A DNA stretch of 64,000 bases from Actinernus sp. WN-2022 (taxonomy: Eukaryota; Cnidaria; Anthozoa; Actiniaria; Actinernidae): assembly GCA_030867875.1 (NCBI GenBank), contig JAOWCC010000330.1:1-64000 (forward strand), written 5' to 3'. Under the pieces are notes generated by a model. The model ran no database searches, was not told the origin of the DNA, and worked only from the letters and a program-made list of their open reading frames with translations. Numbering within the stretch: the first letter of the stretch is position 1; each line of letters opens with the position of its first letter. Below are positions 23,466-32,827 of this stretch, piece by piece. Both the position numbers and the translations under genes were made by a program.

Positions 23466-24138
23466 CTATCACATATCGAAGTGTTTAAAACGAGTTTTTA
23501 TCCGTTCCACATCGGCGCAGAATTGAATTTTTGGGAATCTAACGCCAAATGTCACTTGCACACGTTTTATCAAACATAAACAGTGAATGACTCGGAGGTC
23601 AATATATTACGTTATTTTAGTTCATTTTCGCATTCGAGAATTCCGAATACAGAACTTAGAATTCAGGATACTCAAGACATGATTGACTTTAAACTGAACA
23701 CTTTGCTTATAAACTGAACATCTCTATCTACACTCACGCCATTCTGTTCAGCTGAGCTAAGCAAAATGCCATTGGAGAGTCCTCGATACACAGAAAACCG
23801 AAGTACACACCATAAAATGAACTGCCTAACCCCAATAACTCGTTAAATGAAAATGAGCAGATAAGACGAAATTTGATCATATATCCGGATAACTCAAGTC
23901 CATTCAACTATTGATAACAATACATTGGCCCTTGTATATGTTTCCACGAATTGTCCATTGGAAGGCTATATTTGATCTCTTATCTGCATTCCTTTCTTTA
24001 CCCTATTGTTTAAACTGAATATATATTTCTAGTGCTCTCCTTCATAAGCTGAAGCTTCAGGGACCACGTATTACGTTTTTATTAATTAGAGATAGCTATG
24101 CATTTCTATTAAATGGTTCATTACAATTGTTATTTCAG
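23466..24138. other. Intron sequence before the FTP exons
   Basis: AT-rich with no repeat or open frame that I can name. It ends with the acceptor TTGTTATTTCAG at 24138. Confidence 0.4.
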
Positions 24139-24245
24139 TGCACGTTCAATATTCTAACAGGACGCGGCAATCAAGTGTGACTAGTCATTCCTCTCCATTG
24201 TCTGCATTAACCGAAGACCTGACAAACTGTTTTTCTTCCACAAAG
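24139..24245 (+). CDS. FTP (fucolectin-type) domain exon, N-terminal part
   Basis: 107-bp exon, phase 1 at its start and phase 0 at its end, acceptor TTATTTCAG|TG and donor AAAG|GTACAG. Encodes HVQYSNRTRQSSVTSHSS, then a short stretch with ALTEDLTNCFSSTK. It corresponds to the start of the eel-fucolectin/tachylectin-4/pentraxin (FTP, F5/8-type-C-like) fold, where a QSS motif and an A-x-DGN-like segment precede a conserved cysteine; here the DGN is changed to EDLTN. Its phase-1 start fits splicing from the SRCR exon at 2713. The second half is the next exon, 120 bp downstream. Confidence 0.72.
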
Positions 24246-24365
24246 GTACAGGTTATTTTATTTATTCACTTAATCCATTATTTAATTGATGGTAATGAAA
24301 TCAGTAAACGTTTTTTTCAAAGATTTGAATTGAGTCTCAATATCTCTACTCGTGTTCTTTTGTAG

Positions 24366-24663
24366 GAAATAAATCCCTGGTTTGAAGCTCATCTTAGAAG
24401 AGCTCGTTTCATCCATACTGTGTCAGTTTACCTCCAAGAAAACAAAACAAGTAACACTATCAGCCATCTGATGCCAAGTATAGAGGTATCCTATGGTGCT
24501 ACTGGCTCGTCTATTACTTGCAATGTAACGCAAGCTACAGGTAGAGTGATACGGGAATATACGGCACGGTGTGAAGTACGATTCCACACAGACACGGTGA
24601 TGGTGCGTTTACCAGGTGTTAACAAGGCCATTATCATATGCAAGATGGATGTGTTTGCTTTTG
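24366..24663 (+). CDS. FTP domain exon, C-terminal part
   Basis: 298-bp exon, phase 0 to phase 1, acceptor CTTTTGTAG|GAA and donor TTTTG|GTAAGA. Encodes EINPWFEAHLRRARFIHTVS, which is the NPWW-x-V-D-L strand region of FTP domains with the Trp pair as WF, and ends in VMVRLPGVNKAIIICKMDVF, matching the V-x-L-P-G...L-x-L-C-E-V-x-V close of the fold. Three cysteines are visible after NPWF. The His-x24-Arg-x-Asp fucose-binding signature of true fucolectins is not visible, so sugar binding is not supported. Likely a secreted or extracellular recognition module of the same gene as the SRCR exon. Confidence 0.75.
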
Positions 24664-24894
24664 GTAAGATTTAATATTTTCCAAATATTTTTTAAAAGTT
24701 TTAGTAAGTCCACTATTTCCTCAAGGCCGTTCTACGCATTGCGATTTTAGCTTACCTGTCGCATGCAACATGCTCACGACAGATATCCATACTTTCTTAC
24801 ATCTGTTGCGTGCGACATGAAAAAATATATTCCATTTTGGCAAACGACAGCGACCATTATACATTCTTTATTCGAAGAAAACAAATGGCTAATA
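24664..24894. other. Intron start after the FTP exon
   Basis: Begins GTAAGATT. Contains two TGTTGCGTGCGACATG-like inverted motifs near 24750-24820 and nothing else recognised. Confidence 0.4.
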
Positions 24895-25312
24895 GGCCTT
24901 TTGCAGCAAACAGTCACGTGCTGATATAATACAGTCACGTGCTGATATAATACAGTCACGTGCTGATATAATACAGTCACGTGCTGATATAATACAGTCA
25001 CGTGCTGATATAATACAGTCACGTGCTGATATAATACAGTCACGTGCTGATATAATACTTCGTTAACGAATGAATGAGCTCGTGATCCCCATGGGAAAGA
25101 CGTTGCCATGGATGCTGGAGAGCAAGCCATTTTTAAAAACGCTGTTTTAGCAAGATCGACAATCGATTGGAGGTGAAAAATAGCATCTACAAACAGGTTT
25201 TGCTAATAACAATACCGATCTCGTACAAGGCTTCTAAATAAATGAAGTTAAATACGTTTTGCCATCCAGTACATTCCTGTACAATCACCTGAATGCCTAG
25301 CTGCAAAAGGCC
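24895..25312. mobile_element. Small inverted-repeat element carrying a minisatellite
   Basis: Ends GGCCTTTTGCAGC (24895-24907) and GCTGCAAAAGGCC (25300-25312) are perfect inverted copies. A 21-bp tandem array fills its left part. I could not establish a clean target duplication. Confidence 0.65.
24911..25057. repeat. 21-bp minisatellite, seven identical copies
   Basis: Unit CAGTCACGTGCTGATATAAT plus A, seven perfect copies. Each holds CACGTG, the canonical E-box. Because 21 is divisible by three, the minus strand stays open and reads a heptapeptide LYQHVTV seven times; this is a by-product and not a gene. Confidence 0.97.
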
Positions 25313-25938
25313 CATTAGCAGTGTACGCGGGACTACTTTTCACACAATCCTTCCCATGTTATTGTAATACATTTTTCTATTTTTCCAAAAACAAAAGAAA
25401 ATAACGACGGCAGCTTCAAAAGACGTTTTGAGTATATTGCATTAGGCAACCGCTGAGAAATCCCATTCCACCCAATGTGCGGGTAATTTTGTTATTGCTC
25501 TCTTAGGGACCACTGTGACAAACTCCGCTAGAACAGTTTTTGATCGAGTGTTTGATCGACTACCAGTGATGCAGATAAAGTATTTGAAGGACTTGAATTC
25601 CGCACGCTGACCCAGCTGAGTCGTTATTTGCGAACGCTGCTCCGATGAAGTTTCGCCGACAAAAACTCGTATTTATTTATTTACAATGCTTCCATCATGA
25701 ATCAAAGAAATGTCACAATGTACACGATCAGGGTCGACACAACAGAGCGTGGCTCCAAATTAAGTGCGTCTTTACTTTAACTAATGAAACATAGGAACAA
25801 ACTTGAGTTATATAAATTACGCACACACATAAAATATTAATTGATGTTCATTAATATTATAAGGTCAATCGAAATCGAAATTAACATGAAGAGATACGAT
25901 CAAAATAACTAAGAACAAATTACAAGATCTAATATCAA
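25313..25938. other. Unassigned intronic sequence
   Basis: No repeat, open frame or motif recognised. Confidence 0.3.
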
Positions 25939-26102
25939 CATACTTTATTTAACAAATAGAGCAGGGTTTGTTGTGCTCTGTACTCTGACAACAACACGAC
26001 TGGAGCTGTAGAACATGAAAAAGTACAGGAATCACCAGCCGCATAGCGACGAGTGATGTCTGTAACTTTTTGACCCTGTTCTACTTGCTTTATTTAATAT
26101 AT
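25939..26102. repeat. Short fold-back element with an internal stem
   Basis: Outer inverted pair AACAAATAGAGCAGGGT / ACCCTGTTCTACTTGCT, and an inner stem AAAAAGTACAGGAATCAC / GTGATGTCTGTAACTTTTT (about 26020-26075) around a GC-rich loop. Likely a MITE. Confidence 0.55.
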
Positions 26103-26119
26103 TTTTTACGAACGTAATG

Positions 26120-26640
26120 CACAAACAGTCCTCGCAAGTCCGACAGTTTTGTGTTCCAAAAAAATTAAGTCATGAAATAATAAGCCCGTTGTTAGCATTC
26201 AATTCAGTTTGCGCTTACTTATTTCATTTTAAGAACAGCTACATGAAGAATAATATCCTCATTTCGCAAGCAAATGCCAAATCACATATGCCAAAAGTAT
26301 GGCGACTTTTCACAAACACAAAAAGAAACCAAAAGGCAAAAGAAAATGTCAAACGCTTTTTCCTCTTACTTTGGACTCAAAACTTCATTTCACTGGAAGG
26401 AAGGTCCCAATAACTAGATCTTGGTGAAAATAAGAGTTCCTTTAATGAAAGCTGTGCCTTGTGTGCCTTGTAACACACCGAAAGCGGAAGACAAAAAAAC
26501 ACTGTTTAAGTCCACTTTTCCTTGAATGCTTTATCCTTTGGCTTAAATTTGCTGCAAACATTGGCTTGACCTCTATGTTATTCTTTTCGGAAATGGTGTT
26601 TTAGTTCTCTTACGATTTCAGCTTCAAATTAGACCGCCAA
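26120..26640 (+). repeat. Diverged copy of repeat R1
   Basis: Shares TGAAATAATAAG, AACAGCTACATG, CACTGGAAGGAAGGT, ACTAGATCTTGGTGAAAAT and TTATTCTTTTCGG with R1 at about 22070-22450 in the same order, with many differences. The open frame 26117-26413 is incidental. Confidence 0.6.
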
Positions 26641-26865
26641 ATCCAGTTGCAAATTTTGATTTTCGATTTTGTAAATCATGAGCAGCTATACACATGGAAA
26701 TCCGGATGAAATGACGTCATGTTCCAAGTAAAGCGGGCTCTGATTGGTTTGTTCATGTCTCTATACTCTCACAGACACTTGGTTTTTGACCAAACAGAGA
26801 GCGCGTTAGTAAATATCTATTATATATTAGTATACACATACTAGTATTCTATTGCAAATCAAGCG

Positions 26866-27905
26866 ATAATAATAATAATAATAATATTTACATTCTCATA
26901 TGGCGCATTTCTAAAACCCAATGCACCTTAGACTGGTAAAAAGTAAGAATAGTAAAACCTATTTACGGAAATGTCTGTTAAATAAAAATGTATTTAACTT
27001 GGTCTTAAATGCCTGTGCGGTCTTAGTTAATTTGATTTCTTCAGGAATAGTGTTCCAGAGTTTAGGTGCTGAGGAAAAGAAGGCTCGATCCCCATAAGTG
27101 GTGGATTTAAAGTGCCTATAACCCTTTTGCAATTTTGATAGCTTATGAACACCGAAAATTTTTGAGTACTTCTGTGAAGAAAGTTTTGGTTTACAGTGAA
27201 TACTTTATGTTCTACGCTTGTTTGAAATCGTGTAAATATGACCTTTTGTGACCTTTCCTGACCCATGACCGCGTAAGTAAAAGCCTGGGTCGAAACCTGT
27301 ATGTTAGTCACCTCATTAATGCATTATTCTCCATGGCACCTTTCTATCACAACAACATCGATGCATAGAAAATAAACACAGTTTGCGAGTTGTTAGTAAA
27401 GAAAAAAGTCATTTTAGTCAACATGTTAAGTATTTATTGAAATGATTGCAAAGCCGAATTAATTATATGACATCAAGATGACGTCAATACAGGTATCTAC
27501 CCAGGCTTTTGCTTACGCGGTCATGGATCAGGAAAGGTCCCATTTACACGATTTCAAACAAGCGTAGAACATAAAGTATTCACTCAAAACCAAAACATTC
27601 TTCACCGAAGTACTCAAAACTCTTCGGAGGTTCGTAAGCAATAAAATTTGCAAAAGGGTTATATGCACTTTAACAGATGGAGTGATCAGTAAAGAGCGGT
27701 GAGAGGATCGTAATGTCCGTGAAGGAGAGTATTCTTCAGGAATAGTGTTCCAGAGTTTAGGTGCTGAGGAAAAGAAGGCTCGATCCCCATAAGTAGTGGA
27801 TTTAACAGATGGAGTGATCAGTAAAGAGCTGTTAGAGGATCGTAATGTCCGTGAGGGAGGGTATTCTTCAATAAGCGGTATTAGGTACTTGGGTGATTGC
27901 CTGCC
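26866..27905 (-). mobile_element. LINE 3' fragment with internal tandem duplication
   Basis: Minus strand: LITPSVKSTTYGDRAFFSSA then PKLWNTIPEEI is the LINE RT C-terminal tail (YGDRAF...APKLWN), ending in an (ATT)n tail at about 26866-26890. About 137 bp of this tail is present twice: 27041-27107 plus 27670-27735, and again at 27731-27875. The first copy is interrupted by MITE C and the second is not. Confidence 0.85.
27111..27669. mobile_element. TTAA MITE C (copy 1)
   Basis: 559 bp with ends AGTGCCTATAACCCTTTTGC / AAAAGGGTTATATGCACT and TTAA at 27107-27110 and 27670-27673. Its interior is itself partly inverted (AAAGCCTGGGTCGA / CCCAGGCTTTTGCTTACGCG). The adjacent duplicate at 27797-27815 (GTGGATTTAACAGATGGAG) is the unoccupied target. 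A second copy is split at 57095-57331 and 63111-63345. Confidence 0.92.
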
Positions 27906-28619
27906 ATGTAGGCTTATAAGTAATAAGAAGAATCTTGAAATTAATCAATCGATCTGATTGGCTCTCTACTCACTATCTAACCTGTGATAGACAGTGAGTA
28001 GCGAATGTGATAGAAAGTGAGTAGCGATTGTCCAATGACAATCTTTGTTATATCTGGAGTTCCCCGATTTTGAGCCACGATAGATTCGTCCTGCACGGAA
28101 GCGAGACTATACACGGGAATGAGTTACTAAAAATCAACAGGGCGGTTGTCAGAATTTTTTAGGCGAGTGAAGGCGAGTGAGATAATCATTGGCCTGAAAG
28201 TACAGGAAATCGGTTTAGATTTACTTTTAAAGACAGAGAATATATTAGCTTTTGCCTATGGAGCACAACAATGCAAAATTAGCAGCAAAACCTTTTCAAT
28301 CTCGTTTTTTTGAGCGATCGTTTACCATGTGGTGGAGCTGAAGATGGGAAGTTTTACAAGCAAAAGGTAAAAACATCTATCTGAAATATCAAAATAATCT
28401 TCGATTTTATCTCTTTAAAGCAGAAAAGTTCTTTGTTTGTGCATACTAGTATGTTTATACTAAAACAATTAGATTACTTGCTGTCAGTTTCTATGGCTTC
28501 GCTCCTCGCCAACTATCAGCCGATAAAACGTCGAGCTCGTAGTATAATTGTTAAATAGAAAATATATCACGCTGTGAGCAGCATTTCGGGCATATTGACT
28601 TCCAGGTAATTGGTGCATC
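27906..28619. other. Unassigned sequence with short repeats
   Basis: Near 27975-28040 a GATAGACAGTGAGTAGCGA-type unit occurs twice. Otherwise no feature recognised. Confidence 0.35.
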
Positions 28620-29945
28620 GATATCAAAAGAAGAAGCGACTTAAACTGATTTGCCGAGTTAGAATTCCAAATAGAATTAGGCAGATTATTCCATAGCTTG
28701 GTAATACGGTTGAAATAACTATAGTTTGAAAATGTTTAGTGCGACATTTTGGTACAAGAACATCTAGTGGTAAGCTGTTGTGTGTAACTCTGTTTACTGG
28801 TCTAAGTTTAATGTAGTCATTGATACAAATGGAATAGTGGCCTGTGCAATACTTAAAGTAAATGTTCAGGTATGTTGTCTCATGCCAATAGGAAAGCGAC
28901 ATAATATTTAGATTCAAAAGACCTTTAAAAGGTTACACATAGCCTGTGGCGCCCACACTTCACTAGCGTAACCGACATTAGATCTGACTAATGTAAGATA
29001 GAGAAGTTGTTTTGTTTCACAGCCAAAGTACTTATTGGTATGTCTACGAAGAAAGCCCAGCACGTTATAGCTTTTGCTTAAAGGGTAACTAAACCCTAAA
29101 ATCAACCCAATGTATATACAAACATACACATGTATATTCGAAATAAATAGGTTCTGCTATTTCATTTTTCTGTGTTGCGCGTCTAGGAAGAGAAAATCCG
29201 AAAACCTTACTCACAGCCTCCGCTATGTACAGACGACTCAAGTCTCGTAATTTGTGACGTAGTATATGGGGATTAAATTAGTTTTGCCATGCTGTCCACG
29301 ACATTGAATAGCAGGACTAATGGCTTCCAATTACGGACCATTGTGTTTTCTTTGTGCTGGAGGTGTGATCATTCTTCCTGGGCACGTGTGAGGTACGTTA
29401 TGGGGAAATTTGCACTGAATTGAGCCGCCACACAAAATAGATTTTTCAGCGAAAAATCGAACTTGGAGACTAATTTTCTCCTCATAGACGCGCAACACAG
29501 AAAAATAAAATAGCAGAACTTATTCTTTCGAATATATCTTTATATCGACGTTGGGTTGATTTTAGGGTTCAGTTCCCCTTTAAGATGTTTAGAATGTGGG
29601 CGTTCCATTTAAAATTCTTTGTAACAGTTACTTCCAGATCTTTTTGACTGTTGCTCTGTGAGAGGACGTTGAGTGCAATCTTGTAGTTGTACACAACACG
29701 ATTTTTCTTACGTGCAACCGTCAGGACGTCGCATTTGGAAGCGTTGAATCCCAGGCGCCACGCCTGAATCCAGCTATGTAGATTGTCTAGATCATCCTGA
29801 AGGGCGACGCAGTAGTTTACACTTTAGATGACACTAGAATACTTGGAGTCATCAGCAAACAACGCAATAGAACTATCAACGACACTAAGCAGATCGTTTA
29901 TGTAGACTAGAAACAGCAACCAGCGTTGTGGTACGCCTGATATGA
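28620..29945 (-). mobile_element. LINE RT fragment (-), split by MITE E
   Basis: Minus strand from 29945: PQRWLLFLVYINDLL, IALFADDSKYSS (catalytic box FADDS), LGFNASKCDVLTVARK and NFKWNAHILNIL, then after MITE E SYNVLGFLRRHTNKYFGC, YASEVWAPQ and LNIMSLSYWHETTYL to KCRTKHF near 28700. This is palm, thumb and tail of a LINE RT. Multiple stops; the end near 28620 is undefined. Confidence 0.85.
29082..29579. mobile_element. TTAA MITE E
   Basis: 498 bp with inverted ends of about 32 bp, AGGGTAACTAAACCCTAAAA on the left and its near complement on the right, flanked by TTAA at 29078-29081 and 29580-29583. It separates two adjoining parts of a LINE RT, so its limits are independently supported. CCCTAA in its ends is part of the TIR and not a telomere. 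Confidence 0.9.
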
Positions 29946-29949
29946 CAGT

Positions 29950-30013
29950 GGGCGTTGACGGGCGGCGGGCGTTGACGGGCGTTGACGGGCGTCAGCGGGC
30001 GTCAGCGGGCGTT
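29950..30013. repeat. 10-bp GC-rich minisatellite
   Basis: About six units of GGGCGTTGAC / GGGCGTCAGC. It begins where LINE homology stops. Confidence 0.9.
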
Positions 30014-30025
30014 GTGAGTGTTGTG

Positions 30026-30165
30026 TCTAGTTTAGCTAGACTTTCTAGAGTTTATAGACTAGATACTTTGTAGTCTAGAACGGCTAGACTAGAAAATAAT
30101 ACAATTTCTAGACTAGAAAATGATAGCTAAAGTAGAGTTTTTAGACTAGACCAGACTACCTAGGT
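30026..30165. repeat. CTAG-dense palindromic repeat
   Basis: About 140 bp containing more than a dozen CTAG tetramers, in TCTAGACTAGAAAAT-like units in both orientations. Confidence 0.8.
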
Positions 30166-30445
30166 CATTAATTTTCCTCTCCTCGGTAAAAACACAACTG
30201 TCTGTAGCATTTGTCAACAAGAAAAAATCAATGAAACATAAATCAGTGTAATCTTGTAACATGGTATATTATATCAACCCAAGAACTGAGAAATAAGAAA
30301 GTTATCAATTCCGCGAGGATAAGGAAAACGAACTGTTTTTGAGATTGAATAAACTTTGTTTAATTATCTGGTGGTTTGCTTATATGCGTATGGTAATTTA
30401 GTTCAGTTTTAGAGAAGAATTTGCATCACAAGAGTTTTCTTCAAA
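30166..30445. other. Unassigned AT-rich sequence
   Basis: No feature recognised left of the ACAATAG-rich region. Confidence 0.3.
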
Positions 30446-30952
30446 ACAATAGGCCCTTCAGAAATCGTTAATCCCTAAGGACAATAGAAAAATTTCTCGA
30501 ATGAATCATAGTGGATTTTATATACAATTATCTTCCGAGTTATTAACAGTAAAGGAAAATAATAAAGACAGTTTAGAGCCTATCACGAGTAGTTTGTTCT
30601 TACTATTTACATTACAAAGGGGTTTAGATATTGCGAGGTATGTTTTATTTATTTTTATTCAACTTCGAATGGTTTCAGGGTCGATCGATCTTGTTGCTGC
30701 TCAATTTCGAATGGATTTGGGAGCGATCGGTTCTAGCTTTATAGCTGCTCCAAACAATAGGCTTTGCCCAAACATGGCCGAATAGATCGATGACCTCATC
30801 CAAAGGAACAATAGATATTCATGAGCGCGCCGCATTTTATTCATGAGCTCACCACTTTATTCATGAGCTCACCACTTTATTCACTTTATTCATGCGGAAA
30901 ACAATAGATAATGAGAAACCACCACACTTTATTCATGAGTCTAAGACAATAG
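30446..30952 (+). promoter_or_regulatory. Cluster of six ACAATAG heptamers
   Basis: ACAATAG starts at 30446, 30481, 30754, 30808, 30901 and 30946, all on the + strand, directly upstream of the two small Polinton-side ORFs. The spacing is irregular. One further copy (36424) and its complement (about 36376) lie in the inverted repeat on the far side of the polymerase. It could be an element-specific promoter motif or a remnant of terminal sub-repeats; function is inferred only. An open frame here (30501-30785) is not recognised. Confidence 0.4.
30836..30880. repeat. Short tandem duplication
   Basis: TTATTCATGAGCTCACCACT occurs twice in tandem, with shorter TTTATTCATG pieces continuing to about 30940. 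Confidence 0.85.
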
Positions 30953-30991
30953 AACCGTGACGTCATTGAATTAATGAGAGCTCACCAAACA

Positions 30992-31033
30992 TTAGCATAA
31001 CACCCTAAAAATTAGCATAACACCCTAAAAAAC
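30992..31033. repeat. 21-bp tandem duplication
   Basis: ATTAGCATAACACCCTAAAA occurs twice in direct succession just upstream of the small ORF at 31107. Confidence 0.9.
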
Positions 31034-31106
31034 GGCTAATTCGGTGCCTCTCATACTACTTGGAGTAGAATGATACAACATTTAAAGACTGGGAGAGAAT
31101 AAATTA

Positions 31107-31310
31107 ATGAAAGCGGTAACTGATGCTGCTATAGTTACTGGGCTTGCTACAGGCATTGGTTGGATTGCAAGAAAGGCCGTTAAGGAACCTATGCTCAACG
31201 ATCCTTCTACTTCTATAGTGAATTACGTGAAGTGGACGGCCGTGTTGGCTGGTAGCCTAGCTGCCAAGCAATATCTTGAGGATAAAAAATACATACCAGC
31301 TAATTTGTGA
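31107..31310 (+). CDS. Small hydrophobic protein of the Polinton-like region
   Basis: Intact 67-residue ORF starting at ATG 31107 after GAATAAATTA. N-terminal residues 5-20 (TDAAIVTGLATGIGWIA) and 45-58 (WTAVLAGSLAAKQYL) are glycine/alanine-rich and hydrophobic, suggesting a membrane-associated or virion-associated peptide. It ends 6 bp before the next ORF, same strand, as if co-transcribed. I do not recognise the family. It is open although the neighbouring integrase and polymerase are broken, though short ORFs survive by chance more easily. Confidence 0.6.
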   Translation: MKAVTDAAIVTGLATGIGWIARKAVKEPMLNDPSTSIVNYVKWTAVLAGSLAAKQYLEDKKYIPANL

Positions 31311-31316
31311 GAACCC

Positions 31317-31745
31317 ATGGGGGCGGCCTTTGGAATGGCCGTTGTTGGAGCTGCTTTGAATGCAACGGCATTCACCGGTGCTGGGGTGCTTGCTAAGATT
31401 CTTGGGAAAGATGACAGCGCTATTATAGAACGAGAGAGACACGATAAGGCCCTCGAGAAACAAGCAGCTGCCATGGTGGCTTACAGAAGGAAACGTCAAA
31501 GATTGGCTGATTGGTACTACGAACAGGAAGATAAAGAGCACGATGCTTACGAGATGCGAAACGACACCAACCACGCTTTCGTGCAATCCGACAAGTTACG
31601 CCAGGAACTGAAACGACTCAAAGCAATGAAGAAACCTCGCTTATCAGACTACTATCGACCTTCAGGTGCACAGAAGACTGGTGAGTTGGTCTACGTTGGG
31701 GGTGGAATGCTAGTCGCTGGCTATGCTGCTAGTCGCTGGCTATAG
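31317..31745 (+). CDS. Putative membrane protein with coiled coil, Polinton-like region
   Basis: Intact 142-residue ORF. Residues 2-28 (GAAFGMAVVGAALNATAFTG) form a glycine/alanine-rich hydrophobic segment. The middle is highly charged and probably helical (ERERHDKALEKQAAAM; KLRQELKRLKAMKKPRL). The last 18 residues (LVYVGGGMLVAGYAASRWL) form a second hydrophobic segment. The layout of two membrane-like ends around a charged helix is seen in various small viral structural proteins, but no named family is recognised. Spaced 6 bp after the preceding ORF and followed, about 130 bp on, by the integrase. Confidence 0.62.
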   Translation: MGAAFGMAVVGAALNATAFTGAGVLAKILGKDDSAIIERERHDKALEKQAAAMVAYRRKRQRLADWYYEQEDKEHDAYEMRNDTNHAFVQSDKLRQELKRLKAMKKPRLSDYYRPSGAQKTGELVYVGGGMLVAGYAASRWL

Positions 31746-31879
31746 CTATACCTTTTAAAAACGAGCTTTTTTACGTTTGTTGAAGTTTAGGGCGTATAGA
31801 TATGGTACGATGGAAGCTAAACTAAGTTTACGATACTATAGTCCGGGGGGATACTGTTAAGGTCGCGCTGCAATTGGTA

Positions 31880-32820
31880 AGCTAGCAGTGGCAGCAAAGG
31901 TATCAGAAGACGCAGAGTTGGTTAGAGAAACAAGCACTATGGCAGATATACCTACCACCGCCGCGATATATACCACGACCACATTGGACCGTATCGAAAC
32001 CAAACGAGGTTCACCAAGCGGATTTGATCTTTCTACCTCATGATAGACCTGGACGGGGGCGAAAGCTCTATAAATATGCTTTGGTTGTGATCGATGTGGC
32101 TTCTCGATATAAAGAGGCTGAGCCTTTGACATCGAAAGATAGTGGTGAAGTGGCTGCAGCCTTTGAACGAATATACAAGCGTAATCCACTAATATGGCCA
32201 AAAACGTTACAAGTCGATCCTGGTAGGGAGTTCATTGGGAAGATGTCTGGAACCTTGGAACTACATGGTACGAAAGTCCAACGAGGCGAGGCTGGTAATC
32301 ATAGGGCCCAAGGGTTCGTTGAGAGAGCGAACAGAACACTAGCTGAGAGATTGTTTGGATATCAATACGCACAGGAGATGGTGTTTGCTTCAGAAGGATC
32401 AGATGCGCGTAGTAGAGAATGGGTGGTTAGACTTCCAGGGGTTATCAAAGCCATGAATAATGAGGTGGCTCGACTGACAGGAAAGAACCCTTCGAACGCC
32501 ATATTAACGCAGCAAGTGAACACCAAAACTCATACATATTCGCGAACTGTTGGATTAGAAGAAAAGCTTTTACCGTTCGATGTTCTAGTTAGATATCTAT
32601 ACGCACCGGGAGAGTTGGAAGGTGGCCATGGAGCTAAGCGAGCAACCGATCCTGGTGTGGAGTTTACAGACATATGTTATTTCACGTGGTGTGATATCTT
32701 CGAACCAGCCAGTTCTGCACTATTTGGGAAAGGATGCACCAAAGCGAGGGTTTGTGCGTGAAGAGCTACAAGGTGTACCACCAGATACTGAACTACCTCC
32801 AAAGGGGACTCTAGGATAGC
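31880..32820 (+). pseudogene. Polinton-type DDE integrase
   Basis: Retroviral-like integrase that would insert the linear element. N-terminal segment SWLEKQALWQIYLPPPRYIP (about 31915-31975) leads into the rve core: HQADLIFLPHD (first catalytic Asp), VIDVASRYKEAE, LQVDPGREFIG (second Asp) and QGFVERANRTLAERLFG (catalytic Glu, 34 residues after the second Asp). A C-terminal chromodomain-like part follows: LLPFDVLVRYLY, and in another frame VLHYLGKDAPKRGFVREELQ. A frameshift at about 32655-32665 splits it, and a stop lies upstream at about 31887. Core residues are all present. Sequence style matches Polinton/Maverick integrases. Confidence 0.88.
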
Positions 32821-32827
32821 AGTTTAC

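Noticed and set aside
24911..25057. Possible CRISPR-like direct repeats (also 56396-56727)
   Set aside because: Units are strictly tandem with no unique spacers, and the genome is eukaryotic.
24774..25130. Minus-strand ORF of 118 residues with seven LYQHVTV repeats
   Set aside because: It is kept open only by the 21-bp tandem array; flanking residues have no family features and the array is non-coding in design.
29082..29110. Telomere-like CCCTAA in the element end
   Set aside because: Only single copies inside an inverted terminal repeat.
30501..30785. 94-residue ORF upstream of the Polinton-side genes
   Set aside because: Composition looks random, it contains an internal partial duplication (TTCGAATGG) and has no recognised features.
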